Source of the DNA: JAAYXS01 sp043820985
Lineage (GTDB): Bacteria; Planctomycetota; Phycisphaerae; UBA1845; Fen-1342
DNA: 64,000 nt
Direction of reading: 5' to 3'
NCBI GenBank assembly: GCA_043820985.1
Contig: JBDRDH010000070.1
Span: forward strand, 17,499 to 81,498
Shown here: piece after piece, positions 33,764 to 42,072 of the stretch
How positions within the stretch are numbered: the stretch's first letter is position 1
Layout of the letters: each line of letters begins with the position of its first letter
Notes under the pieces: model-generated
The model's input: the letters and a program-made list of their open reading frames with translations, nothing else
Databases searched by the model: none
Told to the model about the DNA's origin: nothing
Translations under genes and position numbers: made by a program

Positions 33764-34696
33764 TTACTCCTTGGTCGCTGTCAGGCCCGCGGCCGTCGAG
33801 ATGTTCACGGTCTTCATTTTCCGATTGATCTTGCGCATCAGTCCGGTGAGCACCCGTTTCGGTCCGACCTCCCAGAATTCCTCACATCCCTCGGCAATCA
33901 TCCGCTCAATGCAGCCCTGCCAGCGTACCGGATTGAAGACCTGCCGATATAAAGACGCACGTGTTGTCGCCGCATCCTGATGATACTCCGCGTCGACATT
34001 GGCGATAACACGTACCTGTGGTGTCTTGAACTCGGTGGCTTCCAGTGTTTCCCGCAATGCTTCGGCCGCCGGCCGCATGAGCACACTATGAAACGCACCC
34101 GCCACATCCAGCGGAATCGCGCGCCCACCAAACTCTTCCACGAGTGAAACCGCCGCCTGGCAGGCGCTCCGGTCACCCGAAATGACTATCTGCCCCGGAC
34201 AATTGAAGTTGGCCGGACCGACGCGGCCCTTATCCGCCAGCCGTTCACATAGAGCCAGCACCCTTTCCTCATCGAGCCCCATGATCGAGACCATGCCGCC
34301 GGGACTTTGCTCGCAGGCCTGCTGCATCAGTTGTCCCCGGTGTTGTACCAGACGGAGAGCTTGCTCGAAAGAGAGGCTATCGGCCAGATGCAAGGCGGTG
34401 TACTCACCCAGGCTCAGGCCACCCATGGCGGAGAACTGGGCAAGCCGCAGGCGGCCGCAATCCCGACCGGCCCGAAAGAGCGCCACGCTGGTCGTGAATA
34501 TCGCGGGTTGCTGAATATTGGTCGCGTTCAGCTTTTCGGCCGGACCCTCAAAACACAATTTGGAGAGCTGATAACCGAGAATCTCATCGGCTTGTGCGAA
34601 GGTCTCGGCCGCGACTGTGTGGGCCGCGGCGACATCCTGGCCCATGCCGACTTCCTGGGCACCCTGTCCCGGGAAAATCGCCGCTGTTGCTGTCAT
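33764..34696 (-). CDS. fabD: Malonyl-CoA:ACP transacylase
   Basis: The 310-residue acyltransferase starts with ATAAIFPGQGAQ. The nucleophile Ser95 is in GLSLGEYTAL (GHSLGEY in E. coli), and the catalytic His is in VAGAFHS. It moves malonyl groups to ACP. It begins one base after the fabH stop and ends five bases before fabG, consistent with one operon. Confidence 0.95.
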   Translation of the reverse strand: MTATAAIFPGQGAQEVGMGQDVAAAHTVAAETFAQADEILGYQLSKLCFEGPAEKLNATNIQQPAIFTTSVALFRAGRDCGRLRLAQFSAMGGLSLGEYTALHLADSLSFEQALRLVQHRGQLMQQACEQSPGGMVSIMGLDEERVLALCERLADKGRVGPANFNCPGQIVISGDRSACQAAVSLVEEFGGRAIPLDVAGAFHSVLMRPAAEALRETLEATEFKTPQVRVIANVDAEYHQDAATTRASLYRQVFNPVRWQGCIERMIAEGCEEFWEVGPKRVLTGLMRKINRKMKTVNISTAAGLTATKE

Positions 34697-34697
34697 G

Positions 34698-35690
34698 CTA
34701 CATCCTCAACAGAATTGAACCCCAGGTCAGGCCGGCACCGAACGCCACCAGCATGACCAGGTCGCCCGACTTGATGCGCCCATTGTTCCGCGACTCATGC
34801 AGGCAGATGCCCACGGAAGCCGCCGAAGTGTTGCCATAGCGGTCGATATTAATCACGACGCGCTCCATTGGCACGCCGGCTTTGCGACAGGCGGATTCGA
34901 TGATGCGCAGGTTGGACTGGTGCGGCACGATCAGCGCCACTTCGTCCAGGTCATGGCCGGCATCACGCGCTGTATCGTGCATGATTTCGGCCATCGTGGT
35001 GACCGCGAACTTATACACCTCGCGACCGCGCATCTTGATAAAGTGTTGTCCCTCTTCGACACTCTTTAGCGTCGCCTTCTGGCGTGAGCCACCCGCTGGA
35101 ATATAGATCGTCAAACCGCGCTTACCGTCCGCCCCGGCGCGGGCCGCCAGTATCCGGCTGTGCTCGTTCGTACTGGGGCGCAGCACCGCCGCTCCCGCCC
35201 CGTCTCCGAACAGGATACAGGTCGCGCGATCGTCCATGTTCGTGTAAGTCGTGAGTGTCTCGACACCGACCAACAGGACGTTGCGCGCCATGCCGGAGAC
35301 GATGTGCTGCGCGGCATTACTCATCCCCCACACAAAGCCACTGCACGCGGCGGCCAGATCGAAGGCTTGCACCCAGCGACACCCCAGCGCCGCCTGTAGC
35401 TCACACGACAAGGAAGGCAAGGGATGTTCGGGAGTAAACGTGGCGCAGATGATCAGGTCGATGTCTTCGGCGGACATGTCGGCATCGGCCAGGGCCGCCC
35501 GGCTGGCCGCGGTCGCCAGGGTTAACGTGGATTCGCCGGGACCAACAATGTGGCGCGCGCGAATTCCCGTGCGCTGGATAATCCACTCTTCCGAGGTGTC
35601 CAGTCGTTGGACAAACTCATCGTTAGTCACCACGCGCGCGGGGAGTCCCAAACCTGTGCCGGCCACTTCCACGGACCAGCCCAGCTTCAT
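34698..35690 (-). CDS. fabH: 3-oxoacyl-ACP synthase III
   Basis: A 330-residue condensing enzyme that starts fatty-acid synthesis from acyl-CoA and malonyl-ACP. The catalytic Cys116 is in DLAAACSGF, the His in IVPHQSNLRI and the Asn in DRYGNTSAAS. The start overlaps the plsX stop by four bases. Confidence 0.96.
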   Translation of the reverse strand: MKLGWSVEVAGTGLGLPARVVTNDEFVQRLDTSEEWIIQRTGIRARHIVGPGESTLTLATAASRAALADADMSAEDIDLIICATFTPEHPLPSLSCELQAALGCRWVQAFDLAAACSGFVWGMSNAAQHIVSGMARNVLLVGVETLTTYTNMDDRATCILFGDGAGAAVLRPSTNEHSRILAARAGADGKRGLTIYIPAGGSRQKATLKSVEEGQHFIKMRGREVYKFAVTTMAEIMHDTARDAGHDLDEVALIVPHQSNLRIIESACRKAGVPMERVVINIDRYGNTSAASVGICLHESRNNGRIKSGDLVMLVAFGAGLTWGSILLRM

Positions 35691-36697
35691 ACGGGATCCT
35701 CTTGACGTGACTGAGAAAACAGTTCGGCAATAACCTTGGTGAGACCTGCCCGGATTTCATCTCGGGCTACCCGGATGGCGTTCGCAATCGCGCGCGCGTC
35801 ACTCCGCCCATGACAAATCACGGCAACACTATTGATCCCCAGTAGCGGGGCGCCGCCATACTCGGCGAAATCATGCCGTTTCCAGATGCGATCGACGATG
35901 GGCTCAAACTGGCGTGCCAGGTCCTCACTTTCCTGCTTGATCTCATGCACGATGGTCTTGAAGAGCCCCTCGGCCAGGCCTTCCGTCATTTTGAGTACGA
36001 CGTTACCGACAAAACCATCACAGACGAATATGTCACACGCGCCCTTGAAGAGGTCGCGCCCTTCCAGATTACCCACGAAGCACAGGTTTGAATCCTGCCG
36101 GATCAAATCCCTGGTCTCCTTAACCAGCGTGTTGCCCTTAACGTCCTCCTCCCCGATCGACGCCAGTCCAATGCGCGGATTCGCGATATTCAACACTGCC
36201 TGGCTATAGCACACACACATGCGGGCATAGTCGTACAAGTGCCGTGGTTTGGGCGTGACATTGGCACCCACGTCACAGATCAGCACCGGTCCGTGAAAGG
36301 TTGGCATCACGACTGCAATGCCCGGGCGTGAAACCCCTTCAATCGGTCGAATCTTGACCTGGCAGGCCGCCGCGAAAGCTCCGGTGTTACCCGCCGATAT
36401 GACCGCGTCCACCGCGCCCTGGCCGGCGGCCACCGCCATACGCATGATCGACGAATCACGCTTATGACGCATGGCCTCGATCGGGGGCTCGGACATCCCG
36501 ATGGTCTGGCTGCACGACTCGATTTGGATGCGTGCATCGGTCAGATCAAATTGACGGCATTCCGCCTCAACTTGCGCGCCCAGACCGTAGAGAACCAACT
36601 GATCATCGTCCGATAGAAAGCGCAAGCCTTGCTGCGCGCCCAGGATGATCTCCCGTGGCGCGTGATCACCCCCCATAGCGTCCAGCGCGATCCGCAT
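35687..36697 (-). CDS. plsX: Phosphate acyltransferase
   Basis: PlsX turns acyl-ACP into acyl-phosphate for phospholipid synthesis. The 336 residues carry the family start RIALDAMGGDHAP and the run MAVAAGQGAVDAVISAGNTGA, then DVGANVTPKP and FVCDGFVGNVVLKMTEG, with GGAPLLGINSVAVICHG near the end. It starts five bases after the rpmF stop. Confidence 0.96.
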   Translation of the reverse strand: MRIALDAMGGDHAPREIILGAQQGLRFLSDDDQLVLYGLGAQVEAECRQFDLTDARIQIESCSQTIGMSEPPIEAMRHKRDSSIMRMAVAAGQGAVDAVISAGNTGAFAAACQVKIRPIEGVSRPGIAVVMPTFHGPVLICDVGANVTPKPRHLYDYARMCVCYSQAVLNIANPRIGLASIGEEDVKGNTLVKETRDLIRQDSNLCFVGNLEGRDLFKGACDIFVCDGFVGNVVLKMTEGLAEGLFKTIVHEIKQESEDLARQFEPIVDRIWKRHDFAEYGGAPLLGINSVAVICHGRSDARAIANAIRVARDEIRAGLTKVIAELFSQSRQEDPV

Positions 36698-36702
36698 GAC
36701 GC

Positions 36703-36888
36703 CTACTTCTCCTCGCTACCCACCTTAATCGAGGTATGAGCGTTCACATACCCACAATTACCACATGCCACGTGAGAGCGTTTGGCCTGGCTACACTGCG
36801 GGCAGGCCATTAACTGCGTCGGCGTCAACGCCAGGTGTGATCGCCGGGTGCGTTTCCGCATTTTTGACTTTTTATTGTCAGGAACCAT
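36703..36888 (-). CDS. rpmF: 50S ribosomal protein L32
   Basis: The 61-residue zinc-ribbon type L32: VPDNKKSKMRKRTRRSHLAL, then CPQC and CGNC pairs. ATG 36888 has GGAG about 10 bases upstream. Leading plsX-fab genes is the standard arrangement, which links ribosome and membrane synthesis. Confidence 0.95.
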   Translation of the reverse strand: MVPDNKKSKMRKRTRRSHLALTPTQLMACPQCSQAKRSHVACGNCGYVNAHTSIKVGSEEK

Positions 36889-37257
36889 AACCAACTAACT
36901 CCAGCCTAAAACACTATACACCAGTTGCCTTCCCTCCTATTAGCGTATGCTCTTCCTGGCAAACCGGTTACTCAGTTGTGGAGCCCCTGAAATTACGCCC
37001 ATAAGCCCAATATGTCAAGACGCAAATTGCCCCCCCAACCCGTCCTGGAAGCCCCGCCTTCGCCAGTGAACCACGCTTTCCAGCACATGATTCCAGGGCC
37101 TATCCAGCGATACTTCCGTAGGTTATGCGTTGCTCAATGCACTTCTACAAATTACCGCCCTCGTTTGGGGCAAGTAATCTAACTCGGTATAGAGTAAAGG
37201 GGCTTTCCATACATTGAGGCGTGCCGCGTAAAACTGTCAGCACCTACGAGTTACGCA
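36889..37257. other. Intergenic region upstream of rpmF
   Basis: No gene is seen. On the minus strand TTGACA (37013-37018) stands 17 bases before a poor TAATTT (36990-36995), and a TATAGT lies nearer to rpmF; either may be part of the fab operon promoter. Nothing else stands out. Confidence 0.4.
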
Positions 37258-37641
37258 CTACTCACTGCCTCCCCCATCTCGCCGCGGAGTCTGACGGCCT
37301 TTGAAGAGCTTGAACTCCCCCTCCGGCGCAACTCGCCGATACCCCAGGAACAAAACGATATCCAGGACTTCGGTCCAGGTTGGGAATGGTCGGTGATTAA
37401 CTCGTTTGTACTCATCGATGGCCCGAATGAAGTCCAACTGTTCTTCATTCATATGGCCTTCTTCGGCGGCGCGGCGATAGTCGGTTCGCCGACGCCCCGG
37501 GCCACGTCGCCGGTCCAGTTTCGATCGGCGATCCTCTGTCGTACGACGCTCTTCCTCAACAACATCCTGGATCAGCGCGGCCGGATCCACGTTATCGGAC
37601 GATGACGTCTTAGGTGATTGTTCGTTGTCTATGTTGCTCAT
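37258..37641 (-). CDS. Conserved hypothetical protein with Arg-rich linker
   Basis: ATG 37641 gives 127 residues; ATG 37662 is an alternative, and the frame is open to 37737. A Ser/Asp-rich start, then a charged stretch with repeated Asp/Arg (ERRTTEDRRSKLDRRRGPGRRRTDYRR), lead to a folded end: MNEEQLDFIRAIDEYKRVNHRPFPTWTEVLDIVLFLGYRRVA. The last part resembles a small helical domain I have seen in planctomycete hypotheticals. Function is unknown. It is divergent from the SEC-C gene. Confidence 0.7.
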   Translation of the reverse strand: MSNIDNEQSPKTSSSDNVDPAALIQDVVEEERRTTEDRRSKLDRRRGPGRRRTDYRRAAEEGHMNEEQLDFIRAIDEYKRVNHRPFPTWTEVLDIVLFLGYRRVAPEGEFKLFKGRQTPRRDGGGSE

Positions 37642-37787
37642 AATGTGACTATCGTCCTTCATCATCCCAGGCTGAAACACAGCAAAGGGCATATATCCCC
37701 TCTCCAAGCACCCGAGCTGCAAATTAACTTCGCTCACATACTTCCTCGGCGTATACTGCTGCTAGAGTTTCTGAGAAAGGTGACACA

Positions 37788-37991
37788 ATGGGCGAAGATG
37801 ATAAGTTCGCAAAACGATACGAACGCAAACAGGAAGAAAAACGTCGGTCCGCCGATCTGGTCTCGGAGGACGATGCGCCTTTGCCAGACGCTCCCGTCGA
37901 ACCGGCCCAATCCGAACGTTCGGTTGGCCGGAATGAGCCCTGTCCCTGCGGCTCTGGTAAAAAATATAAGAAGTGTTGCGGAAAGGCGTAG
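37788..37991 (+). CDS. Small SEC-C motif protein
   Basis: The 67-residue product has a charged helical start and a C-terminal SEC-C zinc motif (RNEPCPCGSGKKYKKCCGKA), the metal-binding tail also found on SecA. AGAAAGG lies about 10 bases before the ATG. Its TAG stop overlaps the GTG start of the next gene. It may help a partner bind a chaperone or ribosome; this is inference. Confidence 0.88.
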   Translation: MGEDDKFAKRYERKQEEKRRSADLVSEDDAPLPDAPVEPAQSERSVGRNEPCPCGSGKKYKKCCGKA

Positions 37992-38437
37992 TGATCCCCG
38001 CTAGTCAAACCTCTGTCTGGTACGGTGAAGGTTTGCGATTCGCGTGTACGCGCTGTGGGAACTGCTGTGGCGGCGCGCCCGGTCACGTCTGGGTATCGCT
38101 TGAAGAATGCCAGGCTATTGCTGAGCTTCGGGGTCTGACCCTTGAGCAGTTCACCGGCCGCCATACGCGCCGGATTGGTCCGCGGCTAAGCCTGCTTGAA
38201 GAGCGTGACGGTGATTGCGAGTTTCTCACCCGCGACACATCGGGCTTAACAAGTTGTGCCATTCACCAGGCGCGCCCGGTGCAATGCCGCACCTGGCCTT
38301 TCTGGGCCTCTAATCTGAAATCGCCGAAAGCCTGGGAAACGGCGGCACGCGAATGTCCTGGCATTAACACCGGCCGGTTATACACCCAAATATCTATTGA
38401 GGCTCGGTTGCGGGAGAATGGGAATCTGCCACTCTAA
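37991..38437 (+). CDS. YkgJ-family Cys-cluster protein downstream of SEC-C gene
   Basis: GTG 37991 with GGAAAGG five bases before gives 148 residues. The Cys motif is FACTRCGNCCGG (CxxCxxCC), followed by SCAIHQARPVQCRTWPFW and a final Cys in ARECPG. This is the same superfamily as 30578-31132 but only distantly similar. Coupling (TAGTG) with a SEC-C protein hints at joint metal-related function. The 3' end overlaps the convergent transglutaminase-like gene by 44 bases. Confidence 0.87.
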   Translation: MIPASQTSVWYGEGLRFACTRCGNCCGGAPGHVWVSLEECQAIAELRGLTLEQFTGRHTRRIGPRLSLLEERDGDCEFLTRDTSGLTSCAIHQARPVQCRTWPFWASNLKSPKAWETAARECPGINTGRLYTQISIEARLRENGNLPL

Positions 38438-39257
38438 GCGCCAGTAATATCCAGCCGCTCAGCAGCACCAGCATTCCCAACCACGCCCGCCATGACAATC
38501 CCGCCTGACCCAGCGCCGTGGATCCCGCATCGTGTAATAATCCCAGGCCCAGCAGCATCAGCAGGCCACCCGCCCAGCGGCGACCAGCCGTTGACCGCGG
38601 ATGCATGGTCAAGCCACATACAGCCACCAGGATGATCAACTCGCGCGTTAGCGGAAAGACACTCAATCCATAGATCAGGGCTCGACTCAGATTCTCCAGC
38701 GCATCGATGGTCCATCTGATTTGCGTACCCTCGGCACCGCCCTCGATGGTTTTAGTGCCTTTCCCCGGCGACATGGTCTCCCCCGCCGAGGTGCGCACCC
38801 ACATATGCCCGATATCGCTCACCAACCACGCTTCGTATCCCATACGGCACAACAGCGACGCCGCCACAACCGCCCGCCCATCACAATCTTCCCGACCATG
38901 CTCCAGGACTTCCTCAACCGTGGGCAGATAGTCCATCACTCCCCAGACTTCCCAATCCCAGGCATAGGGCACATGCCGGTATACCACCTTTTGGACCACT
39001 GCCAGCATGACCTGCGGCGTGGGATCCGGCCCGGCGGCTTGGCGCGCGGCCTGTTCCAACTCATGCAATGCGGGTAAATCCGGTTGCAGAACGGCGTTGA
39101 CATTCCGCAAGCGGTTTATTTGTCGGGGCAACAACCATAGCTTTGGATATAGCACCACGCCCACTACGATCAGCAGAACCACCCATTTCAGGATCCAGCG
39201 CCGCCACCAGGCCCAGGAGTGCAATATCCGCCACCAATTGCTTATCTGACGGGTCAT
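38394..39257 (-). CDS. Membrane protein with transglutaminase-like cysteine protease domain
   Basis: ATG 39257 with a GGAAG SD gives 287 residues. One N-terminal membrane helix (WILKWVVLLIVVGVVLYPKLW) is followed by a papain-like/transglutaminase core: Cys125 in HGREDCDGRAVVAASLL and His151 in DIGHMWV. Three or so hydrophobic helices occupy the C-terminus. Cross-linking or proteolysis at the cell envelope is likely. The third catalytic residue is not obvious. It converges with the YkgJ-like gene with a 44-base overlap. Confidence 0.82.
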   Translation of the reverse strand: MTRQISNWWRILHSWAWWRRWILKWVVLLIVVGVVLYPKLWLLPRQINRLRNVNAVLQPDLPALHELEQAARQAAGPDPTPQVMLAVVQKVVYRHVPYAWDWEVWGVMDYLPTVEEVLEHGREDCDGRAVVAASLLCRMGYEAWLVSDIGHMWVRTSAGETMSPGKGTKTIEGGAEGTQIRWTIDALENLSRALIYGLSVFPLTRELIILVAVCGLTMHPRSTAGRRWAGGLLMLLGLGLLHDAGSTALGQAGLSWRAWLGMLVLLSGWILLALRVADSHSPATEPQ

Positions 39258-39694
39258 CGGTGCTTCCACAGTAATCTTGGTACGGGTGCATACCTGAGAT
39301 TTGCGCGCACATTCAGGTGTTTACCCGGATACCTGTACTCCGAAATCAGGGGTAACGCCGTCAGGCATTGACCTTTAAGGTACTCTGGAATCGAAGCTAA
39401 CCAGATCCCAAAGAAATCAGGAGGACAGAAAATTGCCTGTTTACAAACCCTAACAAAAGCCTTACTATAATTGATGATTCGCGTTCGCGGATGCCATCCG
39501 CAACCGGCGGGCCGGCTGGCCAGGGAATCGAACACCAGGGATGGTGGGCTACCCGCGGTAGGTAATGAGCAATGTGCTCCAGCCGGATTGCCATGGATTT
39601 CCACCACCATGTTCATATCGAGCCTTGGGAGGATTCATCATGTGTGAAGAGCAGCAAGCGCGAGCCCAGATACACGAGTGGCAGGTCTTGCGAA
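39258..39694. other. Intergenic region without recognised features
   Basis: About 440 bases, AT-richer around 39410-39480. A 120-codon frame on the minus strand (39254-39616) has no SD and unusual composition, so I do not call it. No repeats of the known families were seen. Confidence 0.45.
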
Positions 39695-40009
39695 TCAATC
39701 GCGTTTTGGCTTTCTTCGCGGTTTCCGAGCTTTGTGGGCTGGCTGACTACCTCGAGCATTGCGCAGCAGCGCGTCTCGAGCGCCTTCCACGAAAGAGCGG
39801 ACCTGCTTCTCGGAAGCGTTCTCGAACTCTTCCTCCCACTCGCGCAAGCGGCTGAGGGCGTGGGCGCGGGCCACGGGGTCCTCGACCATCATGAGCAGGC
39901 CGGCGGCACAGAAACGCGACACCAGGTGCCCCTGCAGTTTGGCTTCGGTGTACAGGTATTTCAGCGGTGGCACCACCTGAAAATTAATCTGCGGCAGGCG
40001 CGTGGGCAT
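39695..40009 (-). CDS. Small conserved hypothetical protein next to parS
   Basis: ATG 40009 has a strong GCAGGAG SD. The 104 residues begin PTRLPQINFQVVPPLKYLYTEAKLQGHLVSRFCAAGLLMMVED, a mixed region, then continue as a charged helix (SRLREWEEEFENASEKQVRSF) and end in a very basic tail (KARKPRRKPKRD) suited to nucleic-acid binding. I cannot name a family. A near-consensus promoter and TATTCTAGA palindromes lie directly upstream. Confidence 0.75.
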   Translation of the reverse strand: MPTRLPQINFQVVPPLKYLYTEAKLQGHLVSRFCAAGLLMMVEDPVARAHALSRLREWEEEFENASEKQVRSFVEGARDALLRNARGSQPAHKARKPRRKPKRD

Positions 40010-40036
40010 ATTATTCTCCTGCAAGAATTACGATGT

Positions 40037-40046
40037 ATTCTAGAAT
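40037..40046. promoter_or_regulatory. ATTCTAGAAT operator-like palindrome
   Basis: A perfect 10-base palindrome placed near the expected transcription start of the 39695-40009 gene. A second TATTCTAGATA copy lies at 40090-40100 on the far side of the promoter. Confidence 0.4.
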
Positions 40047-40051
40047 TCCCG

Positions 40052-40080
40052 ATTATGCACTTGACATCCCGGCCTGTCCA
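40052..40080 (-). promoter_or_regulatory. Sigma70-type promoter for the 39695-40009 gene
   Basis: On the minus strand TGGACA (40080-40075), a 17-base spacer and CATAAT (40057-40052), five of six matches at each box. Confidence 0.65.
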
Positions 40081-40089
40081 CCATATTGA
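40061..40089 (+). promoter_or_regulatory. Opposing promoter-like sequence
   Basis: On the plus strand TTGACA (40061-40066), a 17-base spacer and TATTGA (40084-40089). It overlaps the minus-strand promoter. No plus-strand gene follows before 42073, so it may drive a non-coding RNA or be fortuitous. Confidence 0.45.
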
Positions 40090-40252
40090 TATTCTAGATA
40101 TTCTATATCGGGGTGGCCGCCAGGCGACTGCCCCGGGGAGCCCCGGCTCAGGGTCCCGGTTGCCTTGTCACGGTCAACATGCACTCTCTCCCTTCATGTG
40201 GCCAGTTGTGGGCGCCGGGGCCTGGCCGGCTTTACCCCCCTACCGGCAAGCG

Positions 40253-40268
40253 TGTTTCACGTGAAACA
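40253..40268. other. parS centromere-like site
   Basis: TGTTTCACGTGAAACA is an exact match to the canonical bacterial ParB-binding parS sequence. It lies inside a perfect 20-base palindrome CGTGTTTCACGTGAAACACG (40251-40270). parS sites normally cluster near the chromosome origin. parA and parB are not in the window, and no second exact copy was noticed. Confidence 0.85.
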
Positions 40269-40435
40269 CGCGGGCTCGCGACACATAGTGGAAAAAATGC
40301 GTTTACCGCACACTGACAATTATTCTCCGATATCTCTCTCGCTTCAGGTAACCCATCCCTCTGAACCGTGTGGCGGCGCGTATGTGCCGCGCACAGTACG
40401 CCCGCCACACGGCCCCACCTTTATTCTGTAACTCT

Positions 40436-40554
40436 CACCCACCGGCCGGCGAGCCACCGGCCGCTACACTTGTCGCACCGGCATCTTGCCGGTGTGTGGT
40501 CCCAACCGGCGAGCCATCGGCTACTTCAAGTGTGGGACCGGTTTGTAACCGGTC
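40436..40554. repeat. Cluster of four interspersed palindromic repeats
   Basis: ACCGGCCGGCGAGCCACCGG, then GCACCGGCATCTTGCCGGTG (40475-40494), AACCGGCGAGCCATCGGCTA, and the TGTGGGACCGG palindrome (40531-40554). The second is identical to the reverse complement of nifJ 58121-58140, and the last to 28138-28161. Confidence 0.85.
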
Positions 40555-40588
40555 TACTTGTTGCCTGGTTGCCTCGTTGCCTTTTTTC

Positions 40589-41872
40589 TTACTCCGATTT
40601 GCCGCCGGGCTTAATTGGCTCGACCTTGGCCCGTAACTCGCCATCCGGTGTCAGGCCGATGAAATCCGCCATGAAGATCTGCGGCGAGTCGATGCCGTTG
40701 CGACGCGAGGTCCACATCAGGTAGCGGCCGTCCGGCGAAAAAACCGGCAGGCCATCAAAAGCGGCGTCAGTGGTCATGCGATACGTCACGGAACCATCAC
40801 CGCGCATCAGGTACAAATCAAAGTTCGGCCGACCGCGGAAATCCGCCTGCGTGAAAACGACCCACTTGCCCGACGGATGCCAGTAGGGACACCAGTTGAA
40901 TACATCGTGGCCGGTCAGCGCCCGCTCATCGGTCCCCGTGGTGTTGTTCACGAAAATCTGCAAGTTGCCCGTGCCATGACGATCCGAGCGGTAAATCAAC
41001 CTCTGACCATCGGGGCTGAAGAATGGACCGCCATCACCGCCCTTGGCGTGCGTAATTCGCTGGGCATTCTGGCCATTGGCGTCACAGACGTAGATTTCCT
41101 GGTCACCACTGCGAAATGAGGCAAAGACAATGTGCTGGCCATCCGGGGACCAGGTGCACTCGGCGTCATAACCTTCCGAGGAGATCAAGCGTTTAAGTTC
41201 TCCAGTGGCGAAGGTGTATTCATATATGTCCATGCCGGGGAAATACTTCCAGGCGTAGCCCTGGCCGCCACCGTGTTTCGGGTCGGTCGCACCACCCGGA
41301 TGCTTTCCGCCGGCGGCTTCTTGTGGATGCCCGCCGGGATGTTCAGCTTTTTGGATATGCTGTGGATGTCCAGACGAATTTTCCTCACGGGGCTTTTTGC
41401 CATGCTGTTCGTGGCCGGCTGACTCTGGAGGTGGACCACCGGGATGCTGTCCCTCGCGTGGGCGGAATTTCTCGACTTCCTCGGGCTTCTCCGGCTCGCG
41501 TAGATCTTCATGATTGGCGGCGAAGATCATCTTTTCCCCGCTGGGATGGAAGTGCGAGCAGGTCGTGGCCCCGATTCCCGTGCTGACCATCTTCAAGCCA
41601 GAACCATCCAGATTCATGACGTAGATCTGATATTCGGTTTTCCCAGCCGGAAAAGCCTGAAAACAGATGCGTTTGATATCCGGCGAGAAATAGGCCTCGC
41701 CCGAGCGGTCCAGGCCGATTTCCTTGGAGGTTAGTTGCCGCACATTGCGGAACCACTGCGATTCGAGTTCCGTCGCAGTCGCCGGCTGAGCCACCGCGGC
41801 CTCAGGCGGGAACAAGCTGAAGATCACCAGGGCAGCGAAAGTCACTTGCAGGAATTGGTAAAACTTTGTCAC
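40589..41872 (-). CDS. Exported TolB/PD40-type beta-propeller protein with His-rich insert
   Basis: GTG 41872 has an AAAGGA SD and starts a signal peptide (FLQVTFAALVIFSLFPPEAAVAQ), giving 427 residues. Propeller blades of the PD40/WD40-like type follow: GEAYFSPDIKRICFQA, TWSPDGQHIVFASFRSGDQEIYV, FFSPDGQRLIYRSDRHG, PVFSPDGRYLMWTSRRNG. Between the second and third blades there is a loop of about 75 residues rich in His, Gly, Pro and Glu (PGGHPQEAAGGKHPGG and similar) that could bind metal ions. It is probably periplasmic. It diverges from the giant kinase gene with 200 bases between. Confidence 0.87.
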   Translation of the reverse strand: MTKFYQFLQVTFAALVIFSLFPPEAAVAQPATATELESQWFRNVRQLTSKEIGLDRSGEAYFSPDIKRICFQAFPAGKTEYQIYVMNLDGSGLKMVSTGIGATTCSHFHPSGEKMIFAANHEDLREPEKPEEVEKFRPREGQHPGGPPPESAGHEQHGKKPREENSSGHPQHIQKAEHPGGHPQEAAGGKHPGGATDPKHGGGQGYAWKYFPGMDIYEYTFATGELKRLISSEGYDAECTWSPDGQHIVFASFRSGDQEIYVCDANGQNAQRITHAKGGDGGPFFSPDGQRLIYRSDRHGTGNLQIFVNNTTGTDERALTGHDVFNWCPYWHPSGKWVVFTQADFRGRPNFDLYLMRGDGSVTYRMTTDAAFDGLPVFSPDGRYLMWTSRRNGIDSPQIFMADFIGLTPDGELRAKVEPIKPGGKSE

Positions 41873-42072
41873 GAGAAATATCCTTTCTAAGTTTTCGCCG
41901 TGGAACACGCCCCGCGATCACGATTCAAAAAGAGTGGGCGTTTTCTAAGAGCGTCCAGAACAAAGATTGGTTAGCCTAAACATCGTTTTGGTCCAACTCG
42001 TGATGATAGTGTAAAATTTCCGCGCTGTCACGACAATGTCTGGCAAGCGAAAGCGAATGGTATTGTAGAAGC

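Larger units (their letters stand above)
40010..40588. other. Regulatory/centromeric intergenic region with parS and repeats
   Basis: It contains overlapping promoters on both strands (40052-40089), two TATTCTAGA palindromic motifs, the parS site (40253-40268) and a palindromic repeat cluster (40436-40554). No coding frame is convincing. Confidence 0.7.

Noticed and set aside
39254..39616. 120-codon minus-strand frame
   Set aside because: No SD, no hydrophobic or helical pattern, and it overlaps the start of the transglutaminase-like gene.
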